Assembly: GCA_005862285.1 (NCBI GenBank)
Contig: SZXW01000010.1
Coordinates: 1 to 64,000, forward strand
DNA from: Chlorobium sp.
GTDB taxonomy: Bacteria > Bacteroidota > Chlorobiia > Chlorobiales > Chlorobiaceae
Length of the DNA: 64,000 bases
Direction: 5' to 3'
A program made the position numbers and the translations under genes. Below the pieces are notes generated by a model that searched no databases, was not told the origin of the DNA, and worked only from the letters and a program-made list of their open reading frames with translations. Each line of letters opens with the position of its first letter. Position 1 is the first letter of the stretch. This document shows positions 6,277 to 16,247 of the stretch, in pieces.

Positions 6277-8097
6277 CTACTTCTTCTCCTCTTTCGCCGG
6301 AGGGAGGTCGATCTTGAGGCAGAGTTCCTTGAGCTGGGAGGCCAGTACTTCAGACGGTGCGGACATCATGAGGTCCTGTGCGGACTGGTTCATCGGGAAG
6401 GCGATAACCTCGCGTATGTTCTGTTCGTCGCGCAGGATCATGACCAGCCTGTCGAGGCCTGGAGCGATGCCTCCGTGCGGCGGAGCGCCGAGCTTGAAGG
6501 CTTCGATCATATGGCCGAACCGCTTGTCCACTTCCTCTTTTGGATAACCCGCGATGCCGAACGCCTTGTACATGATCTCAGGCTTGTGGTTCCGGATTGC
6601 GCCGCTTGAGAGTTCGATGCCGTTGCAGACGATGTCGTACTGGTAGGCAAGGATATCGAGAGGGTTCATGGTTTCGAGCGCCTCCATTTCGCCCTGCGGC
6701 ATGGAGAACGGGTTGTGTGAGAAATCGATCTTCTTCGCTTCCTCGTTGTACTCGAACATCGGGAAATCAACGATCCAGCAGAAGGAAAGCTCGTCCCTGT
6801 CGAGCTCGAAAAGATCCCCGAAATAGGTTCTCATGCCGCCCATGATCTTGCAGGTCGGCTCCCACTTCCCTGCCGCGAAGAACACCACGTCGCCCGTTTC
6901 AAGCGAAAGCTCCGCTTTCAGGGTCGAAAGCTCCTCCTCGGACATGAACTTCACGACCGGTCCTTTCGGCCCTTCTTCCTTGAACTGGATATAGGCAAGG
7001 CCTGCCGAACCGAGCTCGCGGGCGCGTTTCTCGGCTTTGTCGTAGAAGAGCCTCGATTCGTTGCCGCGTTCCTTCAGCACGAGCGCCTTCACACAGCATC
7101 CTTCTTTTGTATTGGATGCGAACACCTTGAAGGAGGAGTTCACGAAAAGCTTCGTGACATCCTGCATTTCGAGCGGGATGCGCAGGTCCGGCTTGTCGGA
7201 GCCGAAACGGTTCATCACTTCCCTGAAACTGATCCTCGGGAACGGCAGCTGGGTTATGCGCTTCTGCGACATATTCTCTACGAGGTGCTGCATGAGCCCT
7301 TCGAGGATGGCAAAGAGGTCGTCCTGCTCGATGAAGGCCATCTCCATATCGAGCTGGTAGAATTCTCCGGGGCTGCGGTCTGCGCGCGCATCCTCGTCCC
7401 TGAAGCAGGGAGCGATCTGGAAATAACGCGGAAAACCCGACACCATGAGCAGCTGCTTGAACTGCTGCGGCGCCTGGGGCAGCGCATAGAATTTGCCCGG
7501 ATGCAGGCGGCTCGGCACGAGGAAGTCCCTCGCTCCTTCCGGAGAGCTCGACGTGAGGATCGGCGTCTGTATTTCTATGAATCCTTTATCCTCGAGGTAG
7601 CGGCGGATAGCGCCGGAAATCCTGCTGCGGAAAATGATGTTCTGGTGGATCTTCTCGCGGCGCAGGTCTATGAAACGGTATTTGAGCCTCAGCTCCTCCG
7701 AAGTCGGAAGTTCGTCGGCTACCGGGAAAGGCAGCGGCTGGGCGTTGCTCTCGATCCTGATATCGCCTAGCAGCACCTCTATTTCACCCGATGCGAGCTT
7801 CGGGTTCACGGTTGCCGCACTGCGGCGCACCACTGTACCCGATACGCAGATCACCGATTCAGCATGGAGCTGTTCGGCTTTTCTGAACAGTTCTTCTCGT
7901 TCGGGCTGGATGACAAGCTGACAGATACCTGTATGGTCCCTGAGATCGATGAAAATAAGCCCGCCATGGTCCCTGATCCTGTGCACCCATCCGCCGAGCC
8001 GAACTTCGGACTCTTCGAAGGAAGGGTTCAGAAGGCCGCAGTAATGGGAACGGAAGCGGTTTGAAAGAGTCTCTGCGCTGTATCCAGCTATACTCAT
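6277..8097 (-). CDS. aspS: Aspartyl-tRNA synthetase
   Basis: A 606-residue class II synthetase of the bacterial type. The N-terminal OB-fold ([19 protein letters not shown], about residues 37-55) binds the anticodon. Motif 2 is visible as [10 protein letters not shown], the bacterial GAD insertion follows in the middle, the [10 protein letters not shown] segment precedes motif 3, and motif 3 is GLDRLVMIL near the C-terminus. It attaches Asp to tRNA-Asp; whether it also charges tRNA-Asn cannot be decided here. It lies 84 bases after the tau end of dnaX and may be cotranscribed with yihY-dnaX. Confidence 0.97.
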   Translation of the reverse strand: MSIAGYSAETLSNRFRSHYCGLLNPSFEESEVRLGGWVHRIRDHGGLIFIDLRDHTGICQLVIQPEREELFRKAEQLHAESVICVSGTVVRRSAATVNPKLASGEIEVLLGDIRIESNAQPLPFPVADELPTSEELRLKYRFIDLRREKIHQNIIFRSRISGAIRRYLEDKGFIEIQTPILTSSSPEGARDFLVPSRLHPGKFYALPQAPQQFKQLLMVSGFPRYFQIAPCFRDEDARADRSPGEFYQLDMEMAFIEQDDLFAILEGLMQHLVENMSQKRITQLPFPRISFREVMNRFGSDKPDLRIPLEMQDVTKLFVNSSFKVFASNTKEGCCVKALVLKERGNESRLFYDKAEKRARELGSAGLAYIQFKEEGPKGPVVKFMSEEELSTLKAELSLETGDVVFFAAGKWEPTCKIMGGMRTYFGDLFELDRDELSFCWIVDFPMFEYNEEAKKIDFSHNPFSMPQGEMEALETMNPLDILAYQYDIVCNGIELSSGAIRNHKPEIMYKAFGIAGYPKEEVDKRFGHMIEAFKLGAPPHGGIAPGLDRLVMILRDEQNIREVIAFPMNQSAQDLMMSAPSEVLASQLKELCLKIDLPPAKEEKK

Positions 8098-8181
8098 AAC
8101 GTTGAAAAATCCTTTGTTGGTAGAAAAATTGAAAACCTGAATATGATGAATTTATATGACTTATAAAACCTCCCGGTCAAC

Positions 8182-9953
8182 TCAGTACACGAGTTCCCCG
8201 CCGAACTCCCTGATGATGAACCTGACAACTTCGTTCTGCTGCGACAATTCCTGGAACAGGGTGAAGATATTCTTCTCCTTCGTGCAGGCGTCCTTTTCAG
8301 CATCGTAACTGATATGGAGTTCCAGAGGCATATCGTAAAACTCAGAAATCTCCTGCTGCAGAAGCTTCTTGTCCTGAACAAGCTCCTCATAGGAAAATTT
8401 TCGGCAGCAGGCAAGCTCGACAAGACCATCTGGAGTGCATGACGCAAGCTCGCAGGACTGCAGGTGCGTCGCCATGACATTCCTCGATTTCTTCGACATG
8501 TGCTCCAGGAACTGGTGCCACTCGAGTTTCAGCGATTCGATAGTTGCGATGTTTCCAGTTCCCCCGCTCTTCTCAACTGCACCCGTCCGTGATTGCAGTT
8601 TGGGCTTCGTTTTCCGCGGCGATGCGAAACCGGAAAATTTCTGCTGCCATGAACCGATATCGAGTTCCCCGGATACGGAACGTTTTGCGGAAGGTGGCGG
8701 CGGAGCGGGTTTTGAAGGAACGGCAGAAACAAGAGGAGCGGCCTGTTCCGGCTGCGTCAGGGGTTTGTCAGGAGCTTTTTTTTTTGTGCCTGCAGCGGTT
8801 GGCTCTGCAGGTTTTCCGGTTTCGATGCATTCACGATATCGACAAGCTTCAGCAGGGCAAGCTCGAAACGGAACTGGTACTCGAACTGGAACTTCAGCTC
8901 TTTCTGGGTCTGCAGCAGGAATTCGACCATCTGCATGACGGAAGCGGGCGAAAACTTCGCCGCATCGCGCTGGTAGCGTTCGCGCACCGCGTCGGAACGT
9001 TCGACAAGACGTGTAGAAGAGAGGTTCTGTACCACCAGCAGGTTCCTGAGGTGTTCGATGAGTTTTTCGAGAAAATCCTGCTCGTCGTAACCGTTCTGTA
9101 TCACGAACTGGGCGACATCGAGCACTTTCGCAGGATTCTGCTCGATAACCGCATCGGTGACGGCGAACATGTGATCGTCGTCGATGTAGTTCAGGAGTTC
9201 GGCAACACCGCGATAGGTGATGCAACCACCCTTGTCGTTTTCAGCGGAAAAAGCGATGACCTGGTCGAGTATGCTCTGGGCATCGCGCATCGAGCCCTGT
9301 GCTTTCCGTCCGACAAGCTGGAGGGCATCGTCCTCGACCAGGATCCCTTCGGTCTCACAGATGGATTTGAGCTGCTTCTGGATATCGAGCAGAGGGATCC
9401 GCTTGAAGTTGAACCGCTGGCACCGGGAGGCGATTGTAGCAGGAATTTTGTGGAGTTCAGTGGTCGCGAATATGAAAATGGCGTGGGGCGGCGGCTCCTC
9501 GAGCGTCTTCAGGAAGGCATTGAAGGCGGCGATCGAGAGCATGTGAACCTCGTCGATGATATAGACCCGGAACCTCCCTTTCTGGGGACCGTAGCGCACG
9601 TTTTCCCGGAGCGTGCGGATATCGTCCACGCTGTTGTTCGAAGCCGCATCGAATTCCGCAATATTGAGGCTCGTGCCGGCATCGAAATCCCGGCAGCTTT
9701 CACACTCTCCGCATGGTTCGGTAACCTGCTGCAGGTACTCGGGGTCTTCGATCATTCTTCGGCAGTTAACCGCCTTTGCGAACACCCTTGCCGCAGTGGT
9801 TTTGCCGACACCCCTCAATCCGGAAAAAATATATCCATGCCCGAGCCTGCCCATACGCAGAGAGTTCTGTATCGTCCGGGTGATATGCTCCTGTGCAGTT
9901 ATATCGGCAAATCTGACCGGCCTGTATTTCCTCGCTATTACCTGATAGGTCAT
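8182..9953 (-). CDS. dnaX: DNA polymerase III tau subunit, produced only through a frameshift or slippage at A10
   Basis: The clamp-loader ATPase starts MTYQVIARKYRPVRFADI, with Walker A GLRGVGKTTAA at about residues 45-55, a four-Cys zinc module (C..C near CGECESC), Walker B IYIIDEVHML, and sensor motifs. The frame runs to residue 398, where ten A residues (8785-8776) are followed by a stop. In the -1 frame the protein continues APDKPLTQPEQAA and then about 190 residues to 8182. This tail has a Pro-rich linker and a globular section (LEWHQFLEHMSKKSRNVM) like the tau domain that binds DnaE and DnaB. A re-read base gives a product of about 590 residues. The start overlaps the yihY stop by 4 bases. 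If the A-run is really 11, a single frame would result. Confidence 0.9.
8757..9953 (-). CDS. dnaX: DNA polymerase III gamma-like form, zero-frame product of dnaX
   Basis: Translated without shifting, the gene stops at 8757 after QKKKLLTNP, giving 398 residues that contain clamp-loader domains I-III and nothing more. This is the composition of a gamma subunit. In E. coli the zero frame makes tau and the shift makes gamma; here the arrangement is reversed as far as the written sequence shows. Confidence 0.7.
   Translation of the reverse strand: MTYQVIARKYRPVRFADITAQEHITRTIQNSLRMGRLGHGYIFSGLRGVGKTTAARVFAKAVNCRRMIEDPEYLQQVTEPCGECESCRDFDAGTSLNIAEFDAASNNSVDDIRTLRENVRYGPQKGRFRVYIIDEVHMLSIAAFNAFLKTLEEPPPHAIFIFATTELHKIPATIASRCQRFNFKRIPLLDIQKQLKSICETEGILVEDDALQLVGRKAQGSMRDAQSILDQVIAFSAENDKGGCITYRGVAELLNYIDDDHMFAVTDAVIEQNPAKVLDVAQFVIQNGYDEQDFLEKLIEHLRNLLVVQNLSSTRLVERSDAVRERYQRDAAKFSPASVMQMVEFLLQTQKELKFQFEYQFRFELALLKLVDIVNASKPENLQSQPLQAQKKKLLTNP
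8776..8811 (-). promoter_or_regulatory. dnaX recoding site: upstream hairpin plus A10 slippery run
   Basis: On the coding strand, CCTGCAG and CTGCAGG form a perfect 7-bp stem with a 9-base loop (8811-8789). CAC and ten A residues (8785-8776) ending in G follow. The zero-frame codons are AAA AAA AAG, so an A-AAA-AAG heptamer, the slippery site known from E. coli dnaX, is in register. A hairpin just before a homopolymer is also the layout that promotes RNA polymerase slippage. Either route would join the gamma and tau frames. Confidence 0.75.
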
Positions 9954-11236
9954 GAATCCTCTTTGTTAATATCCTCGAGCAGTCCGGAAACCGGCATGTC
10001 CATGGTGTTTTTCAGACACTCCGTCACCCTGCAGTATATCGTATCGAAATGTACATTCTTTCCCGCTGAAACCATGACACTGTTTTCCTCTCCTGCTGCG
10101 AAACCAGGCGGGATGATCGAGTAAAGTTCGTAAAGGGACAATTTGTACAGGTCCCTGCTGACGGCAACTTCCCCGTTCGCTGTCGTGTGAACGATCCTTT
10201 TCTGAAGCAGAATATCGACTATTTTTCTCAAAACGGAAGGGTTCGAGCGCCGGATCGATTTCACGATTTTTTTCATGTTCACCGGCTGGCCGCTGTTCTG
10301 TGCGCTCCAGATGAACCCGAGCACCGGAAGTACCATCGAAACCCCTTCGAGCGGATCGAATGACTCTTCAACACTTCTTACCGGCTTCAGCGCCCCAAGA
10401 CAGAAAACAAATTCAGCGCCGGTCAGAACAACCACCCATCCGAGATAGATCCAGAAAAAAAACATCGGGATTACCGACAGCGCCCCGTAGATATGCTGAA
10501 AGGTGGCAATGTAGGAGATATAGAACGCGAACCATTTTTTGGACAGTTCGAACAGTACCGCTGCAAACAGAGCCCCGGTCAGGGCATGGACAAATCTGAC
10601 CCTGCGGTTGGGAACAAGCATGTAGAGCAGGAAAAACGCAACGATGGAATTCAAGAAAGGGATGTAGGAAAAAAACCGTGCTTTCAGGGCGATCAGCGGC
10701 CCTTCGGTAAAGACGGTATACCAGACATAGGAACTCGCGGCAAGGCTGCTCGCAATGAGGACCGGGCCGACTGTCAGCACTGTCCAGTAAAGGGTGAAGG
10801 CCTGGATGAATTTGCGGGGAGCATGCACTTCCCAGATGTCATTGAGAACCTGATCGACGGTGGAAATCAGAAAAAGCGCGATTACAAACAGAAATAAACT
10901 TCCGATGATCGGCACATTCGCCGTCTTGCCGATAAAATCGGTCAGGTAATAGTTCAGGACATTACCGGACCCGGGCAGGAAGTTCTGGACGAGAAATTCC
11001 CTGATATAGCTTTTGAGGGGAGCAAATACCGAAAAAACATTCAGGATCGACAGAACGACCGCAAGAATTGGCACGATCGACAGAAAAGTCTGGAAAGCGA
11101 GCGAACCCGCACTGAGAAAAATCCTGTCGTGGGTGAAGTTATTCCAGAAAAAGGGTATGAAGGAGCGAAGATATTGCGCAATATCGGAAAAGTCACGGAA
11201 AAAAGTGACTCCCGTTTTTTTCTCTGCATCCCCCAT
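9950..11236 (-). CDS. YihY/BrkB family inner membrane protein with C-terminal extension
   Basis: A 428-residue protein. About residues 45-300 form the YihY/UPF0761 membrane domain: SLAFQTFLSIVPILAVVLSI is the typical first segment and GALSVIPMFFFWIYLGWVVV lies near the end of the domain, with about six membrane helices. The family was once mislabelled RNase BN; its role is unclear. Roughly 125 residues follow the membrane part and look like a soluble winged-helix-like domain (MKKIVKSIRRSNPSVLRKIVD). Its stop overlaps the dnaX ATG by 4 bases, so the two are translationally coupled. Confidence 0.88.
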   Translation of the reverse strand: MGDAEKKTGVTFFRDFSDIAQYLRSFIPFFWNNFTHDRIFLSAGSLAFQTFLSIVPILAVVLSILNVFSVFAPLKSYIREFLVQNFLPGSGNVLNYYLTDFIGKTANVPIIGSLFLFVIALFLISTVDQVLNDIWEVHAPRKFIQAFTLYWTVLTVGPVLIASSLAASSYVWYTVFTEGPLIALKARFFSYIPFLNSIVAFFLLYMLVPNRRVRFVHALTGALFAAVLFELSKKWFAFYISYIATFQHIYGALSVIPMFFFWIYLGWVVVLTGAEFVFCLGALKPVRSVEESFDPLEGVSMVLPVLGFIWSAQNSGQPVNMKKIVKSIRRSNPSVLRKIVDILLQKRIVHTTANGEVAVSRDLYKLSLYELYSIIPPGFAAGEENSVMVSAGKNVHFDTIYCRVTECLKNTMDMPVSGLLEDINKEDS

Positions 11237-11286
11237 CAGTTGAACCCCGTCCCGGACCGTTTTACTGTTTTATGATCATTCGATAC

Positions 11287-12627
11287 TCAGGCATCGACAG
11301 TACCTGCCGAAAGTTCCGCCGCAACAATATTCTTCCCTGTGAACCGTACCCGCAACATAAGCAGCAGACCCGTTGCAAAAAACAGCAGAAGCGAGGCGAG
11401 AGCCGCTTTCTGACTGCCTGCGTAAGATGAAACCAGCCCGAATACAAACGGACCTGCAATAGCGGAAGCCTTGCCGAAGGTGCCGTCGTAAAAGCCGAAA
11501 AACTCGGTCACATGTTCTTTGGGGGTAAGCTGAGTCATCATCGAACGGGAAGCAGCCTGCGAAGACCCCATGGACATGCCGGCCAGCATGCCTGTATAGA
11601 AAAACATCTGCTTGCTGCCGGTGAAAATCGCGGCGATGATGACGACAAACCAGATCCCGAGGGTAATGATGATGGTTTTCTTGGGGCCGATCCTGTCCGT
11701 TATGAACCCGAATATGACCGAACCGGCAATGGCGGTCGTCTGAACCGTCATGAAAAAGATAACCAGTTCTCCGGTCGTAAACCCGAGGGTGTTCTGCGCA
11801 TAAATCGAAGAAAAAGCGATAACGGTAAGTATGGCGTCGTTATAGAAAAAGAACGCGAGAAGAAAACGGGACAGGTCAGGATACTGCATGATGTGCCGGA
11901 TAGTATACAAAACCTCGTTGAAAGAGCGGATAACTGTTTTAAAAACACCCTTTCCTGAATCCCTCCGGCCTTGCCGGCCTTGGATTCCGAAATCGGCATT
12001 TACTGAACACTCTTCGCTTCGGGCACTTTTTCTGTCCCGAAGAAAAAGGAAAAGCGGCAGGGAAAACAGGGCAAAGAAGAGCGCCGAAACCATGATGCCC
12101 GACTGGATATTGGCAATGTTTTCGAGATTGATTCCCTTCCCCATCAATGGCTTTATGAGCAGCAGAATCGCAAAAGCACCCATATATCCCGTTGCAAAAC
12201 CGTAACCGGATATCCTGCCGACCTGTTCCGGTGCCGCGATCTCCTTGAGGTAAGCGTCATAAAAAACAAGCCCTCCTTCGAAACCCATGTTGGCAAGAAT
12301 GAAGAGAGCCGCTGCCCAGAGCGCCGTGCCCGGTCCCGAGCGTGAAAGAAGAGCTGTCGCAATTACCGATACAAGGGTAAAGAGAAAAAGAAATTTCTTG
12401 CGTTTTCCCGAATAATCAGCTTCGGCGCCGAGAACGGGGGAAACGAGCGCTACCAGAAGCATGGAAAGACTGACGCTGGAACCCCAATAAGCATCACCGG
12501 CAGGATCGCCCTGGCAGATGACGTTTTTGAAGAAAAGGGGAAAAACGAACGTAACCATGACAACACTGAAGGAAGTGTTTGCGAAGTCAAAAAGCAGCCA
12601 GGAAAACACTTTGAGCTTCGAAGTCAT
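11287..12627 (-). CDS. MFS transporter of the UMF1/Atg22-like family
   Basis: A 446-residue integral membrane protein with about 12 helices. The N-terminus SWLLFDFANTSFSVVMVTFV, the PVLGAEADYSGKRKK loop between helices 2 and 3 and the YDAYLKEIA segment are typical of UMF1 (Atg22-like) permeases. The substrate is not predictable from sequence; relatives export small metabolites or amino acids. It stands alone on the minus strand between yihY and purQ. Confidence 0.85.
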   Translation of the reverse strand: MTSKLKVFSWLLFDFANTSFSVVMVTFVFPLFFKNVICQGDPAGDAYWGSSVSLSMLLVALVSPVLGAEADYSGKRKKFLFLFTLVSVIATALLSRSGPGTALWAAALFILANMGFEGGLVFYDAYLKEIAAPEQVGRISGYGFATGYMGAFAILLLIKPLMGKGINLENIANIQSGIMVSALFFALFSLPLFLFLRDRKSARSEECSVNADFGIQGRQGRRDSGKGVFKTVIRSFNEVLYTIRHIMQYPDLSRFLLAFFFYNDAILTVIAFSSIYAQNTLGFTTGELVIFFMTVQTTAIAGSVIFGFITDRIGPKKTIIITLGIWFVVIIAAIFTGSKQMFFYTGMLAGMSMGSSQAASRSMMTQLTPKEHVTEFFGFYDGTFGKASAIAGPFVFGLVSSYAGSQKAALASLLLFFATGLLLMLRVRFTGKNIVAAELSAGTVDA

Positions 12628-12671
12628 GATCTCTGCCGGTTTATGTAATAATTAAAATATGCACCTGCCGT

Positions 12672-13376
12672 TTACAGGGCGGCAAGGTACATGTACAGGG
12701 ACTCGAACATTCTTCTACCGTCTTCGGAACCCAGGGATTTTTCGCTCGCTCTTTCGGGATGAGGCATCAGACCGAGCACATTGCCCTGCCGGTTGACAAT
12801 ACCAGCAATATTGAGCAGGGAACCGTTCGGGTTCGTTTCATCGGTTACACGGCCCTCGGCATCGGAATATCTGAAAACGATCCGGTTGTGTTCCTCGAGG
12901 CTCTCAAGCACTTCGGGAGGTGCGAAATAATTGCCTTCACCGTGTGCGATCGGGATCCTGAGGACTTCGTCCTGTTTGTAGAGGGAGGTGAAAATCGTGG
13001 AACGGTTTACTGTCCTGATGCAGGTCTGGCAGCAGAGAAATTTCTTGTCCCTGTTGCGTGAAAGAGCGCCTTCCAGAAGACCGCTTTCGAGCAGGACCTG
13101 AAAGCCGTTGCAGATGCCGAGCACGGGAAAACCTTTATTTGCGAATTCGATCACTTCCTTCATGATGGGCGAAAACCTTGCAATTGCACCGGCGCGAAGG
13201 TAATCACCGTATGAAAATCCCCCGGGAAGCAGAATAGCCTTTGCCCCCTGGAGATCATGGTCGTTATGCCAGAGCATGACCGGTTTGAACCCTTTCGTGT
13301 TCGCAACGGCATACTCCGTGTCATGATCACAGTTTGAACCTGGAAAAACAACGACTCCTACAGTTATATCAGCCAT
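12672..13376 (-). CDS. purQ: Phosphoribosylformylglycinamidine synthase, glutaminase subunit PurQ
   Basis: A 234-residue class I glutamine amidotransferase. [12 protein letters not shown] at the N-terminus, the nucleophile Cys in [18 protein letters not shown] and the His/Glu pair in [10 protein letters not shown] complete the triad. It supplies ammonia from glutamine to PurL for FGAM formation in purine synthesis. It follows purS with a 12-base gap, so the PurSQL-type enzyme is expected, with purL outside the window. Confidence 0.97.
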   Translation of the reverse strand: MADITVGVVVFPGSNCDHDTEYAVANTKGFKPVMLWHNDHDLQGAKAILLPGGFSYGDYLRAGAIARFSPIMKEVIEFANKGFPVLGICNGFQVLLESGLLEGALSRNRDKKFLCCQTCIRTVNRSTIFTSLYKQDEVLRIPIAHGEGNYFAPPEVLESLEEHNRIVFRYSDAEGRVTDETNPNGSLLNIAGIVNRQGNVLGLMPHPERASEKSLGSEDGRRMFESLYMYLAAL

Positions 13377-13388
13377 GGCGCGTGATAT

Positions 13389-13643
13389 TTAATTGATTTT
13401 TTCCAGTTCGAGTGAATAATTTTCCATGACGGGGTTCGATAACAGCTTCTGGCAGATCTCGTTGCCTATACGCTCCGCCAGCGCCATTTCTTCTTCGTTT
13501 ATGATCACCTCGATATACTTGCCGATCCTTGCAGATTCGACCGTCTGGTAACCAAGATTTTTCAAAGCGTGCTCGACGGCTTTGCCCTGGACATCGAGGA
13601 TCGACTGGCGAAGGGTAACCTTTATTTTAGCAGTATAAGCCAT
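13389..13643 (-). CDS. purS: Phosphoribosylformylglycinamidine synthase subunit PurS
   Basis: An 84-residue protein starting MAYTAKIKVTLRQSILDVQG, with ALKNLGYQTVESARIGKYIE. This is the complete PurS fold, the small bridging subunit that holds PurQ and small-type PurL together and helps ammonia channelling. Located immediately upstream of purQ in the same orientation. Confidence 0.96.
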   Translation of the reverse strand: MAYTAKIKVTLRQSILDVQGKAVEHALKNLGYQTVESARIGKYIEVIINEEEMALAERIGNEICQKLLSNPVMENYSLELEKIN

Positions 13644-13669
13644 ACGCGTTTGTTATTGATTTGATGAAA

Positions 13670-14470
13670 TCAGGTCTGCAACTGGCGATACACCAGTGTA
13701 ATCGAGCGTACAATACCGAGCAGAATATACAACAACATGGCAAGAAAAAAAGCCTTTGCATGAAAGAGAAGCACGCAGAATACTGCACCGATATAAAAAA
13801 TCATCTGTAACGGGTTCCGTCTGAAGGATTCGAGTGTCGGCTTCGGGAGGGCATCATAGTTTACCTTGCTGACCATGAGCAGGGAAAGTGCTGTCGACAG
13901 CCATGCAAGGAAAAAAGTCATGGTTTTTTCAGGCAGGAACGAATCGGCTTTCATCCAGAGAATGAATCCTGCGATGGTAAGTGCCTGTGCCGGTGTGGGC
14001 AGTCCGGAAAACGACTCTTTCCGGTAACCGATCACACTGATATTGAAGCGTGCAAGCCTGAGACCGCTGCCGATAACCAGTATGGAACTGATAAAAATAC
14101 CGGCCTTGCCCGGAAGACCTTCGAGACCGAACTTGTAGACAAGATAAGCCGGAGCCGCGCCGAAGGATACAAGATCGGACAGGGAGTCGAGCTCGAAGCC
14201 GAAATCGGAAGTACCATTCGTTATCCTCGCGATAAAACCGTCGATCGTATCAAAAAAAGCCGCAAGAATGATCAGCCAGCATGCCGTGACAAAATTCCCG
14301 TCACCGGACATGACAATGGATACATAACCGCAGACCATGTTCATGACGGTAAAGACCGAAGGCACGAAAGAACGGGAAACAAACGGAAACAACGGCGACC
14401 TGTCAGAACCGCCGTTCTTTAAAAAAGGTGGATATCTTTTTTGTGACTTTTTTTTGCCGGAACCATTCAT
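13670..14470 (-). CDS. pssA: CDP-diacylglycerol--serine O-phosphatidyltransferase
   Basis: The CDP-alcohol phosphatidyltransferase signature is complete: DGFIARITNGTSDFGFELD followed by SLSD, with all Asp and Gly ligands in place at about residues 78-100. Several membrane helices follow, with FSGLPTPAQALT in the PssA-specific region. The enzyme makes phosphatidylserine, the precursor of phosphatidylethanolamine. I chose the ATG at 14470 (MNGSGKKKSQKR); a TTG at 14518 would add 16 residues. Neither has a strong ribosome binding site. Opposite-strand reading gives nothing. Confidence 0.92.
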   Translation of the reverse strand: MNGSGKKKSQKRYPPFLKNGGSDRSPLFPFVSRSFVPSVFTVMNMVCGYVSIVMSGDGNFVTACWLIILAAFFDTIDGFIARITNGTSDFGFELDSLSDLVSFGAAPAYLVYKFGLEGLPGKAGIFISSILVIGSGLRLARFNISVIGYRKESFSGLPTPAQALTIAGFILWMKADSFLPEKTMTFFLAWLSTALSLLMVSKVNYDALPKPTLESFRRNPLQMIFYIGAVFCVLLFHAKAFFLAMLLYILLGIVRSITLVYRQLQT

Positions 14471-14591
14471 AAAGAGAAAGATAGTTGAACCGTCATCGGA
14501 AAATATCCATTCAATCAACCGGACTTATCTTACTGTAAAATTTCAAGGTACGATCTTTTGAAAAGCTTTAAAAACTTAAAACTGCATACCG

Positions 14592-15422
14592 TCAGTAACT
14601 TTCTTCAGATGACGGAAAACTCCTTTCCCTGACATCCTGCACATACTGTCTGGCGGCATTTTCAATAATCGTGTTCAGATCGGCATACCGGCGGACGAAC
14701 CGGGGATGGAACTCCCGGTTCAGGCCGAGAATATCGTTGATGACAAGCACCTGTCCGTCGCATTCCACTCCTGCACCAATCCCGATCGTGGGAATGGTGA
14801 GCATACCGGTGACTTGAGCGGCCAGGTCAGTCGGGATTTTTTCGAGCACCACGGCAAACGCACCGGACTCTTCGACTATACGCGCATCCTCGAGAAGCTG
14901 TTCCGCCTCACGCTCTTCCCTCGCCCTCACCTTGTAACTTCCATACTTGTAAATCGACTGCGGCATCAGCCCGAGATGTCCCATGACAGGGATGCCGACA
15001 TCGGTTATCCGCTTGATGGTTTCGGCAATGACCCTCCCTCCTTCAAGCTTGACGGCATCGCATTCGTGCTCCTTCATGATTTTTCCCGCGTTGCGCAATG
15101 CCTCCTCGCCTGAAAGCTGGTAACTCATGAACGGCATGTCGATCACCACCATCGCTCTGCTTGTTTCTGCCTGAACGCCCCTGACAACAGCTTTTGCATG
15201 ATAGATCATCTCTTCTATAGTGATCGGCAGCGTGGTGTTGTGACCCGAAAACACATTGCTCGCCGAATCACCGACAAGGATGACATCGACGCCGGCCCGG
15301 TCGAGAATTCTCGCCATGGTGTAGTCGTATGCCGTCAGCACCGATATCTTTTCACCATTCTGCTTCATGTCGAGCAGTCTCCGTGTCGTTACATGGGCTG
15401 CCTTCTGAGCGTTAGTGTTCAT
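14592..15422 (-). CDS. panB: 3-methyl-2-oxobutanoate hydroxymethyltransferase
   Basis: A 276-residue TIM-barrel enzyme. [20 protein letters not shown] near the N-terminus, the metal-binding [24 protein letters not shown] and the catalytic region [14 protein letters not shown] are all family motifs. It converts alpha-ketoisovalerate and methylene-THF into ketopantoate, the first committed step of pantothenate and CoA synthesis. It starts 12 bases after the lipoate ligase-like gene ends and may share its transcript. Confidence 0.97.
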   Translation of the reverse strand: MNTNAQKAAHVTTRRLLDMKQNGEKISVLTAYDYTMARILDRAGVDVILVGDSASNVFSGHNTTLPITIEEMIYHAKAVVRGVQAETSRAMVVIDMPFMSYQLSGEEALRNAGKIMKEHECDAVKLEGGRVIAETIKRITDVGIPVMGHLGLMPQSIYKYGSYKVRAREEREAEQLLEDARIVEESGAFAVVLEKIPTDLAAQVTGMLTIPTIGIGAGVECDGQVLVINDILGLNREFHPRFVRRYADLNTIIENAARQYVQDVRERSFPSSEESY

Positions 15423-15434
15423 GGTTTTTCCTGC

Positions 15435-16247
15435 TTAATGAATAAAATTTTCCCTGGCTTCGAGGATATCACTCAGTTCACCGGGCTGAAGCACGATGAC
15501 CTCGCATCCGGAGTGCTCACCCAGTGCACAGAGCATGAGTTCCGCCAGGCAGTTGTAATCAGGAACATAGCCTAGAATTTCTTCGAGCGATATGGCTTTC
15601 CGTTCCATTTCCTCACCGATTTCCCTGCATTCATCCTTCTTCGTAACAGCGACAAGGCTGCTGAGCTCCCTGTGACGTCCGGTAAGAGGAAGCGATCCAT
15701 GCTGAAGAAGCACATTCCGGCTCCTTCGCTGCGCCGAACCGACAAGTTTCCTTCCCTTGACCTGCAGTTCATATTTCGCCGAAGCCGTGAAACAACTCAC
15801 CGATCCCGCAAGACCGGCCCCTTTCTGTTCCGAGAGGGTCGAACGGCAGAAACCCGCATGAATGCCGAGCCCTTCGAGCGCCAGGCGAATAACCTCGTGC
15901 ACCATCCGGTACAGTTCGGCATTCTGTGCTGGAGAATCGGCAAAGAAGCTGTAGGTGAATTCGTCGGCATGAAAAACCGCACGGCCTCCGGTAGGCCGCC
16001 TGACGATGTCGATGCCTGCTGAAACGCATTTATCGGCGTCAATCGCTGAGATATCCTGGTTGTAGCCAAGTGTCACTGCAAAGGGGCGCCAGGCATAAAA
16101 TCGCCAGAGAGAGCTCCCGCTGCCATATTTTTCCTGAAATCGACCGTCAAGGAATGCATTCATCAGCTGCCGGTCAAGCTCCATATTCTCCTCGCCGCTG
16201 CTGAATCCTGTATCTACACAGTATACTTTTGAAAAATACCTGTTCAA
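15435..16247 (-). CDS. Lipoate--protein ligase A / octanoyltransferase family protein
   Basis: A 270-residue BPL/LplA/LipB-fold protein. The RRPTGGRAVFH loop (about residues 85-95) and GRKLVGSAQRR (about 165-175) are the lipoyl-AMP-binding motifs, and the Lys of the latter is the catalytic residue. It could ligate lipoate or transfer octanoate (LipM-like) to carrier domains such as GcvH or the E2 subunits. The Cys expected for LipM is not clearly placed, so the exact reaction is open. Confidence 0.85.
   Translation of the reverse strand: MNRYFSKVYCVDTGFSSGEENMELDRQLMNAFLDGRFQEKYGSGSSLWRFYAWRPFAVTLGYNQDISAIDADKCVSAGIDIVRRPTGGRAVFHADEFTYSFFADSPAQNAELYRMVHEVIRLALEGLGIHAGFCRSTLSEQKGAGLAGSVSCFTASAKYELQVKGRKLVGSAQRRSRNVLLQHGSLPLTGRHRELSSLVAVTKKDECREIGEEMERKAISLEEILGYVPDYNCLAELMLCALGEHSGCEVIVLQPGELSDILEARENFIH

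Noticed and set aside
8182-9953. dnaX as a simple pseudogene
   Set aside because: The frames meet exactly at a slippery A-run with an in-register heptamer and hairpin in an essential gene, so programmed recoding is more likely than decay; a miscounted homopolymer remains possible.
8544-10124. 526-codon plus-strand open frame opposite dnaX
   Set aside because: It is an antisense shadow of dnaX; the minus-strand protein has complete clamp-loader motifs.
14518-14518. TTG start for pssA
   Set aside because: No ribosome binding site, and the ATG at 14470 begins a more typical N-terminus.
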